From the NCBI RefSeq assembly GCF_040207125.1, contig NZ_CP157940.1, positions 1,240,001 to 1,304,000 on the forward strand: a stretch of 64,000 nt of DNA, in the 5' to 3' direction. The notes beneath the pieces were generated by a model. It did not search any database and had not been told where the DNA came from. It saw only the letters and a list, made by a program, of their open reading frames with translations. How positions within the stretch are numbered: the first letter of the stretch is position 1; every line of letters begins with the position of its first letter. Below, piece after piece: positions 58,523-64,000 of this stretch. Source of the stretch: Lacrimispora sp. BS-2. Its GTDB lineage: Bacteria > Bacillota > Clostridia > Lachnospirales > Lachnospiraceae. Both the position numbers and the translations under genes were made by a program.

Positions 58523-58551
58523 TTGCAAATCTATCATATTGGTGATACTAT
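58523..58551 (+). promoter_or_regulatory. Possible dipeptidase promoter
   Basis: TTGCAA and TACTAT are separated by 17 bp. The hairpin that follows at 58565 would lie in the leader. Confidence 0.4.
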
Positions 58552-58564
58552 TTGCATAGTTACC

Positions 58565-58600
58565 AAAGGAGTAGCTCATATTTGGGCTGCTCCTTTTGCG
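58565..58600 (+). terminator. Hairpin downstream of the export operon
   Basis: AAAGGAGTAGC pairs with GGCTGCTCCTTT. TTGCG follows. It is probably the export operon terminator, or a leader attenuator if the promoter at 58523 is used. Confidence 0.65.
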
Positions 58601-58637
58601 TAGAGTAAATTAGTGGAGCATGAGAAAGGGAAGAATT

Positions 58638-59630
58638 ATGAAGGTTGTTGATATGCACTGTGATACCATTTCAGAGCTTTTTTACCGGAAGGAAGAAGGA
58701 AAGGTCTTTTCCGTCTTAAAAAATGACTGCCATATTGATTTGGAGCGAATGAAAAAAGGAGATTACTGCTTACAGAACTTTGCCCTGTTTACAAATCTCG
58801 CCAGGCAGGAACAGCCGTTTGAATATTGTATGAAGCTTGTTGACCTCTTTTATATTGAGCTGGAAAAATATGAGGATATGATTGGTATTGTAAAAAGCTA
58901 CAGGGACATTGAAGAAAACCGGAAAAATGGGAGAATGTCTGCCATGCTGACCATAGAGGAAGGAGGCGTCTGCCAGGGAGAACCGGCGTTCTTAAGGAAT
59001 TTTTACCGGCTGGGAGTCCGTATGGCGACCCTTACCTGGAACTATAAAAATGAGCTGGGACATCCCAACCGGATCTGGGAGGAAAACGGAGAGGCCTTTT
59101 TTGAACCGGAAACGGAGCATGGGCTTACGGAAAAAGGAATTGAATTTGTCCGGGAGATGGAAAGACTGGGAATCGTCATTGATGTGTCCCATTTGTCAGA
59201 TGCCGGGATAGAAGACGTGTTCCGGTATACGGAAAAGCCGTTTGTGGCCAGCCATTCCAATGCCAGGGCCATTGCCTCCAATCCCAGAAACTTAACGGAT
59301 GATATGATAAAAAAACTTTCAGAACGGGGCGGCGTCACCGGAATCAATTATTGCGCCGATTTTCTTCATGACTGGAAAAAGGGAGAAGGAGTCTTAAGCA
59401 GGGTGGAAGATATGGTTTCCCATATGAAGCATATAAAGAAGGTTGGAGGAATCCAGTGTATTGGGCTTGGATCGGATTTTGATGGAATCGGAGGGGATTT
59501 AGAGCTTAAATCTCCGGAAGACTTACCCCTTTTGGAAGCTTATATGAAAAAAGAGGGATTTTCAGAAAGGGAAATTGAGGCAGTCTTTTATGGGAATGTC
59601 CTTCGGGTTTATAAAGAAATTTTACATTAA
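58638..59630 (+). CDS. Membrane dipeptidase-type (M19) peptidase
   Basis: This 330-residue renal-dipeptidase-family zinc enzyme cleaves dipeptides, including D-amino-acid or thioether-containing ones in some members. Metal ligands are visible in VVDMHCDTISELF, in the bridging-Glu strand MLTIEEGG, and in IDVSHLSDAG and VASHSNARAI. The late GLGSDFDGIGG binds substrate. There is no signal peptide, so it is cytosolic. ATG 58638 is preceded by AAAGGGAAG. Confidence 0.9.
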   Translation: MKVVDMHCDTISELFYRKEEGKVFSVLKNDCHIDLERMKKGDYCLQNFALFTNLARQEQPFEYCMKLVDLFYIELEKYEDMIGIVKSYRDIEENRKNGRMSAMLTIEEGGVCQGEPAFLRNFYRLGVRMATLTWNYKNELGHPNRIWEENGEAFFEPETEHGLTEKGIEFVREMERLGIVIDVSHLSDAGIEDVFRYTEKPFVASHSNARAIASNPRNLTDDMIKKLSERGGVTGINYCADFLHDWKKGEGVLSRVEDMVSHMKHIKKVGGIQCIGLGSDFDGIGGDLELKSPEDLPLLEAYMKKEGFSEREIEAVFYGNVLRVYKEILH

Positions 59631-59637
59631 GACAAAA

Positions 59638-59678
59638 TTTTACATAAATTTTACATTTACGTGCATATTTTTTTACAT
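59638..59678 (+). promoter_or_regulatory. Pho box (PhoB/PhoP direct repeats)
   Basis: TTTACAT occurs at 59638, 59650 and 59672, with a weaker GTGCAT at 59661, so four units lie 11-12 bp apart. A further copy is at 59621. Bacillus PhoP boxes are TT(A/T/C)ACA repeats with this period. They end 5 bp before a -35 and precede a phosphate transporter and phoB-phoR genes. Confidence 0.7.
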
Positions 59679-59682
59679 AGAC

Positions 59683-59711
59683 TTGATATAGTGTTTACAA
59701 TAATGTACTAT
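59683..59711 (+). promoter_or_regulatory. Promoter of the phosphate transporter operon
   Basis: TTGATA and TACTAT are separated by 17 bp, immediately downstream of the Pho box. Confidence 0.6.
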
Positions 59712-59733
59712 CATGAAAAACTTGGAGGATGCT

Positions 59734-61389
59734 ATGTCAATTACAGAAATACAAATGCTATTTAAATTCATCGGGGGACTGGGGATGTTCCTTTATGGAA
59801 TGGACGCCATGGCCGACGGACTCCAAAAATCAGCAGGCCATAAAATGCAGCAGCTTTTAGGAGTCCTGACCAGCAACCGGCTCATGGGTGTGCTTTTAGG
59901 AACCGGAATTACCGCCATCATCCAGAGCAGCTCAGCCACCACAGTCATGGTGGTAGGATTTGTAAATGCCGGGATCATCAATCTGGAGCAGGCCGTTGGC
60001 ATCATTATGGGCGCCAACATCGGAACAACCGTTACCAGCTGGATCGTATCCATGAGTGAATGGGGAGAGATGATGAAGCCCGAGTTTTTTGCTCCGGCCC
60101 TGGTAGGTGTGGGCGCTGTTTTAAGCCTCTTTACCGGAAGCGGAAAGAAAAAACAGATTGGTGAGATCCTGGTAGGCTTTGGTGTGCTGTTTATTGGGCT
60201 TACGTTCATGTCAGATTCCATCACTCCTTACAGGAACGCCCCTATTTTCAGCCAGGCATTTTCCATTATGGGAAGAAATCCACTTCTTGGAATATTAGCA
60301 GGACTTGTTGTTACCGGCATCATCCAAAGCTCCTCAGCCTCCGTAGGAATTTTGCAGACTCTGGCTCTCAACGGAATCGTAAACTGGCAGTCAGCGATTT
60401 TTATCACCTTAGGGCAGAATATCGGTACCTGTGTAACCGCTCTGCTTTCCAGTGTGGGAGCTAACAAAACGGCCAAACGCGCCGCTGTCATTCATCTTCT
60501 TTTTAATGTGGTCGGTGCTGTTATTTTCGGCTGTATCATGTTTGTAGTGTTTAAGTTGAATCCGGTTTTTGCGGCTTCACGAATCAGCAGTGTGGGAATA
60601 TCCATCTTCCATACCATATTTAATGTGAGCAATACCATTATTTTATTCCCCTTTGCCGGTCTTCTGGTAAAGGCCTCAGGCTTCTTTGTACGGGAGAATA
60701 AAAAGGAAGCTCCAATGGATCCTGATACCCAGATGAAGCGCCATCTGGATGAGAGAATTTTAGAGACTCCTTCTTTTGCCATTGAAAATGTAAATCATGA
60801 AGTTGTGAGCATGGGAAATGCTGCCATGGAAAACTTAGACTTAGCGGCTGCCGCTATTCTTGGCAACAACAGGGCAGAAGCAAAGCTTGTGGAAAAAATG
60901 GAACAGAAGATCAATGATTATGAAAAGATGCTCACAGATTATCTGATAAAAATCAACAACCAGTCCTTAAACGAGGAGCAGCATCTTCTGGTTAAAAACT
61001 TATTTTATACGATCAGCGATTTTGAGCGGGTCAGTGATCACTGTGAGAACTTATCCGAACTGGCAATGGAAAAAGCCAACCGGAACATTATTTTTTCAAA
61101 GGAAGCTGAAAATGAAATCAAGGAAATGATTAAGGAGGTTCGTTCCTCTCTGGAGCATGCCATAAAAGCCAGGGAGACTGGAGACATGTCAGAGGTCCGT
61201 GCAGTGATCCAAAGTGAAGAACGTGTGGACAGCCTGGAAGAGGAATTAAGAGAACGCCATATCGAACGATTATCCGCACAAACCTGTAAGCCGGAAAACG
61301 GAGTCATCTTTTTAGATGCCTTAAGCAATCTGGAACGTATTTCTGACCATGCTCATAATATTGCAGGTTACGTGAGGGATGAAATGTAG
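59734..61389 (+). CDS. Na+/phosphate cotransporter with PhoU-like C-terminus
   Basis: This 551-residue NptA-like protein has two inverted transport repeats with the paired signatures TAIIQSSSATTVMVVG and GIIQSSSASVGILQ, each near GANIGTTVTS or GQNIGTCVTA. From residue about 350 a cytosolic PhoU-like helical domain follows, with DFERVSDHCENL and LERISDHAHNIA, the PhoU metal motifs. It would import phosphate and report its status. ATG 59734 follows GGAGG by 6 nt. It is the first gene of a Pho-box operon with phoB and phoR. Confidence 0.93.
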   Translation: MSITEIQMLFKFIGGLGMFLYGMDAMADGLQKSAGHKMQQLLGVLTSNRLMGVLLGTGITAIIQSSSATTVMVVGFVNAGIINLEQAVGIIMGANIGTTVTSWIVSMSEWGEMMKPEFFAPALVGVGAVLSLFTGSGKKKQIGEILVGFGVLFIGLTFMSDSITPYRNAPIFSQAFSIMGRNPLLGILAGLVVTGIIQSSSASVGILQTLALNGIVNWQSAIFITLGQNIGTCVTALLSSVGANKTAKRAAVIHLLFNVVGAVIFGCIMFVVFKLNPVFAASRISSVGISIFHTIFNVSNTIILFPFAGLLVKASGFFVRENKKEAPMDPDTQMKRHLDERILETPSFAIENVNHEVVSMGNAAMENLDLAAAAILGNNRAEAKLVEKMEQKINDYEKMLTDYLIKINNQSLNEEQHLLVKNLFYTISDFERVSDHCENLSELAMEKANRNIIFSKEAENEIKEMIKEVRSSLEHAIKARETGDMSEVRAVIQSEERVDSLEEELRERHIERLSAQTCKPENGVIFLDALSNLERISDHAHNIAGYVRDEM

Positions 61390-61435
61390 CAGAAAACGGA
61401 ACGTCCTGCGGGTAGGAAAGAGGAAAGGAGAATGT

Positions 61436-62125
61436 ATGGAGCGTATCTATGTAATTGAAGACGACGACAACATCAGGGACTTAATTAAAATTGCCCTGGA
61501 AGGTTTTGGTTATGAAGTATCTGCATTTGAGATGGCGGAGGAAGCCTTAAGGCATATTGAGTCAGACAAGCCGGCCCTGGCGGTGTTTGATCTGATGCTT
61601 CCCGGTATGGACGGACTGACAGCCATTCGCAGGATTCGGAAAAATGAGTCTTTAAAGGATATTCCAGTTCTTATTCTGACCGCAAAAGACAGAGAGTTTG
61701 ATAAGGTGGCCGGACTTGACGGCGGAGCCGACGACTATATGACAAAGCCCTTTGGAGTCATGGAGCTGGCCGCCAGGATCCGAAGTCTTTTGCGGCGCAG
61801 CACCAGAGGACAGGCTGACTCAAACGAACTGAATCAATATTGCTTAAGCTTAAATAAAAAGACAAGAGAGGTCCATTGTGACGGTGTCAAGGTTGAACTG
61901 ACGTTAAAGGAGTTTGAGCTTTTGCAGTATTTGATGGAGAACCATAATAAGGTCGTCACCAGAGATGAGCTTTTAAATCATATCTGGGGGTATGATTACG
62001 ATGGGGAGACCAGGACCCTGGATATGCATATCCGTACACTCCGGCAAAAGCTGGGAGAAAACGGCGGTTCCTGCATCAAGACGATCCGCGGCGTAGGCTA
62101 TCGTTTTATTAAGACGGAAGAGTAG
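61436..62125 (+). CDS. phoB: Phosphate-type response regulator (PhoB-like)
   Basis: This 229-residue OmpR-family regulator has a receiver with IEDDDNIRD, VFDLMLPGMDG (phospho-Asp), LTAKD and MTKPF, then a winged-helix domain with LTLKEFELLQYLMENH and TRTLDMHIRTLRQKLGE. PhoB identity rests on context: Pho box, phosphate transporter and a PhoR-type kinase. The ATG at 61436 has AAAGGAG upstream; an earlier ATG at 61379 lies inside the transporter gene end. Confidence 0.9.
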   Translation: MERIYVIEDDDNIRDLIKIALEGFGYEVSAFEMAEEALRHIESDKPALAVFDLMLPGMDGLTAIRRIRKNESLKDIPVLILTAKDREFDKVAGLDGGADDYMTKPFGVMELAARIRSLLRRSTRGQADSNELNQYCLSLNKKTREVHCDGVKVELTLKEFELLQYLMENHNKVVTRDELLNHIWGYDYDGETRTLDMHIRTLRQKLGENGGSCIKTIRGVGYRFIKTEE

Positions 62126-62156
62126 GGAAATTTATAGTCTGGCTATATGCCGCATA

Positions 62157-63572
62157 ATGAGGGAATCTATGAGAAGCGTGATCTTTAAAAAATTTATCCA
62201 GATCATTTTAGTAGTGCTGATACTCAGCTGCTCTGTTTTTTATATTGCCTCCAGCAGTGCATTGCTTAAAAATTCCAGAAAAGATATGACATACACCTTA
62301 AGAGCCATGGATGAGATCCTGGATTATTCCGGCGATCTTGCCGGAGAAATAGGAGGCATTAAGCAGTCACTGGGAGAGAATGAAAGCCGTTTTACAATTA
62401 TACGCATGGATGGAAGCATTGTGGCCGATACTGGAAATGTACCGGCCGCCCCCCTGGATAATCATTTGGACAGGGAAGAAGTGAAAGAAGCTCTTTCAGA
62501 GGGAACCGGCACGGCCAGGCGCTATTCCGAGACCCTTAAGGAAAATATGCTTTACGTGGCAATCCGCTCCTCACGGGCGGATTATATTCTTCGTATGGCA
62601 ATTCCATATTCCGGCATGAAAGAATATCTGATGCTGTTATTGCCTTCGATCTGGCTCAGCTTTCTGGTGGCCATTATGTATTCCGCATTTTCGGCGGACA
62701 GCTTTTCAAAATCCATTACAAGACCGTTAAAGGAAATTTCCCAGGAAATGTTAAAAGTAAATGGGGATTATACAGACCTTTCCTTTGAAACCTATCAGTA
62801 TCCGGAGATTAATATTATAGCGGAAACAACCAGGTCAATGTCTAAAAATATAAAAGAATATTTAAACCAGATTGAGCTGGAAAAGCAGATCCGCCAGGAA
62901 TTTTTCAGCAATGCTTCCCATGAGCTGAAAACTCCCATCACATCGGTTCAAGGGTATGCGGAGCTTTTAGAAAGCGGGATCATTCAGGATGAAGAACAAA
63001 AGATGGATTTTATAAGGCGGATCAAAAAGGAAGCGGTCAATATGAATCACCTCATCAATGACATCCTGATGATTTCCCGGCTTGAGGCAAAGGAAGCAGA
63101 GGTCTTAAAAAGTGATGTGCGCCTGTCCATTCTTTTAGATGATATCGTCGAATCTTTAAAACCGCTGGTTGCATCTCATGAAGTCATCATCCATGTAGAC
63201 TGCAAGCCTCTTTGTATTTATGCCAATGGACAGCAGATGAAGGAGCTTTTTGGAAATCTTATAAGCAATGCGGTCAAATATAACAAACCCGGCGGCCAGG
63301 TATGGGTCACAGTGACAGAAGAGGACCACAATGTGATAATCCGTGTTAAAGATAATGGGATGGGTATCCCAAAAGAATCTTTAAACCGTATTTTTGAGCG
63401 GTTTTACCGTGTGGACAAGGGGCGTAGCAAAAAACAGGGCGGGACCGGCCTGGGACTTTCTATCGTAAAGCACATCGTAAATTTTTATCATGGTACCATT
63501 ACCGTCCGTTCAGAGCTTGATGTGGGAACGGAATTTGTTGTAAAGATTCCAATTCAGGAAAAAATGTGTTAA
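62157..63572 (+). CDS. phoR: PhoR-like sensor histidine kinase
   Basis: This kinase is 471 residues. Two spans (about 12-32 and 160-182) enclose a 125-residue extracellular domain. HAMP-like and coiled segments lead to the H-box SHELKTPITSVQGYAELL, the N-box SNAVKYNKPGG and the G-boxes DNGMGIPK and GGTGLGLSIVKH. ATG 62169 has GAGGGA 4-5 nt upstream and may be the true start, 4 codons later. Co-located with phoB, it should sense phosphate limitation, probably through the transporter's PhoU-like domain. Confidence 0.9.
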   Translation: MRESMRSVIFKKFIQIILVVLILSCSVFYIASSSALLKNSRKDMTYTLRAMDEILDYSGDLAGEIGGIKQSLGENESRFTIIRMDGSIVADTGNVPAAPLDNHLDREEVKEALSEGTGTARRYSETLKENMLYVAIRSSRADYILRMAIPYSGMKEYLMLLLPSIWLSFLVAIMYSAFSADSFSKSITRPLKEISQEMLKVNGDYTDLSFETYQYPEINIIAETTRSMSKNIKEYLNQIELEKQIRQEFFSNASHELKTPITSVQGYAELLESGIIQDEEQKMDFIRRIKKEAVNMNHLINDILMISRLEAKEAEVLKSDVRLSILLDDIVESLKPLVASHEVIIHVDCKPLCIYANGQQMKELFGNLISNAVKYNKPGGQVWVTVTEEDHNVIIRVKDNGMGIPKESLNRIFERFYRVDKGRSKKQGGTGLGLSIVKHIVNFYHGTITVRSELDVGTEFVVKIPIQEKMC

Positions 63573-63606
63573 TATTGATTCAGCAAATGATAGGAGGTGT
63601 ACAGAT

Positions 63607-64000
63607 ATGGGAAGTTTTGTTTTAACCTGCTGTTCTACAGTAGATATGAAGAAGGAATTTTTTGAACAGCGCCAAATTCCCTATGTGTGTTTTCACTATA
63701 CAATGGATGGCGTCACCTATCCGGATGATTTAGGACAGAGTATTCCCTTTCCTGAGTTTTATAGCCGGATCGCCAAAGGTGCGGCCCCTGTGACTTCCCA
63801 GGTAAATGTGGAAGAATATTGTGATTTTTTTGAACCATTTTTAAAGGAAGGCAAGGATATTCTGCACCTCACCCTTTCCTCCGGCATTTCAGGAACCTAC
63901 AATTCTGCCTGCGTGGCCAGGGAAGAAATGAGCTCTAAGTATCCGGAAAGAAAAATCGTCATTGTGGATTCCCTTGGGGCTTCTGCCGGCTATGGACTTC
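63607..64000 (+). CDS. DegV-family fatty acid-binding protein (cut by window edge)
   Basis: These are the first 131 residues of a DegV protein. The family binds fatty acids and serves FakB-like roles with the FakA kinase. Marks are the TCCSTVDMKKEFF start, PVTSQVNVEEY and LTLSSGISGTYNSA, the fatty-acid head-group site with its serine, then VDSLGASAGYGL. TAGGAGGTG stands 9 nt before the ATG. The remainder lies beyond 64000. Confidence 0.88.
   Translation, partial: MGSFVLTCCSTVDMKKEFFEQRQIPYVCFHYTMDGVTYPDDLGQSIPFPEFYSRIAKGAAPVTSQVNVEEYCDFFEPFLKEGKDILHLTLSSGISGTYNSACVAREEMSSKYPERKIVIVDSLGASAGYGL

Noticed and set aside
1..64000. CRISPR arrays, tRNA or rRNA genes, insertion sequences
   Set aside because: I saw no regularly spaced repeats, no tRNA cloverleaf or rRNA sequence and no transposase gene in the window.

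Overview
The window looks like the chromosome of an anaerobic, endospore-forming Firmicute of the Lachnospiraceae (Clostridium cluster XIVa; a Lacrimispora-like species is my best guess). The reasons are the moderate GC content, strong AGGAGG ribosome binding sites, a split sigK, a Csp-like protease, SleB- and SpoIID-type proteins, the order dnaG-rpoD-trmK-nif3, glucose-family PTS operons and an ATP-type PEP carboxykinase. The taxon is inferred; no rRNA is present to confirm it.

Layout. 1-9.7 kb: the end of ilvC, a LysR regulator divergent from leuCD, ybaK, a SleB-like hydrolase, a YhcH protein convergent with a pectinesterase, pckA, a HAD phosphatase and an HPr-like protein without the active His. 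9.7-24.2 kb: 6S RNA, an AI-2E-type permease, SpoIID-like and Csp-like proteins, an AraC regulator, dGTPase, dnaG-rpoD-trmK-nif3, a TGS-nucleoside kinase fusion and RNase P RNA. 24.2-32.1 kb: pyrBI on the minus strand, an ABC export operon, and a ZTP riboswitch in front of a split purine-finishing pair (PurO-type IMP cyclohydrolase plus stand-alone AICAR formyltransferase). 32.2-38.5 kb: sigK, interrupted by a 5,628-bp element. 38.5-46.1 kb: a LicT/RAT-controlled PTS operon, YtaF, a FliB-like protein and PtsG. 46.2-53.4 kb: LrgAB, PAP2, a THF riboswitch with FolT, a Cof-type phosphatase, Mrp, a small alarmone synthetase and a two-component system. 53.6-58.5 kb: a MacAB-like export operon next to that two-component system. 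58.6-64 kb: a dipeptidase, a Na/Pi transporter with PhoB and PhoR behind a Pho box, and the start of a DegV protein.

The main discovery is the element inside sigK. The 5' half of sigK runs into an AATG core at 32498 and the 3' half resumes at an AATG core at 38126. Joining the two cores gives a continuous 210-residue sigma-K with the family sequence CVENEILMLLR across the joint. Between them lie a large serine recombinase, a small antisense gene that could be its directionality factor, and a compact operon for a cytoplasmic [NiFe] hydrogenase: maturation protease, a 59-residue protein, a cytochrome b5-like protein, small subunit and large subunit. The recombinase stop codon overlaps the attachment core. 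The inferred attP carries an inverted repeat, GGAGCCG/CGGCTCC. Sigma-E-like promoter matches precede sigK, the hydrogenase operon and the recombinase. This suggests a skin-like element that rearranges the mother-cell genome at sporulation and carries a hydrogenase with it. The hydrogenase cargo is, to my knowledge, not a described feature of sigK-intervening elements.
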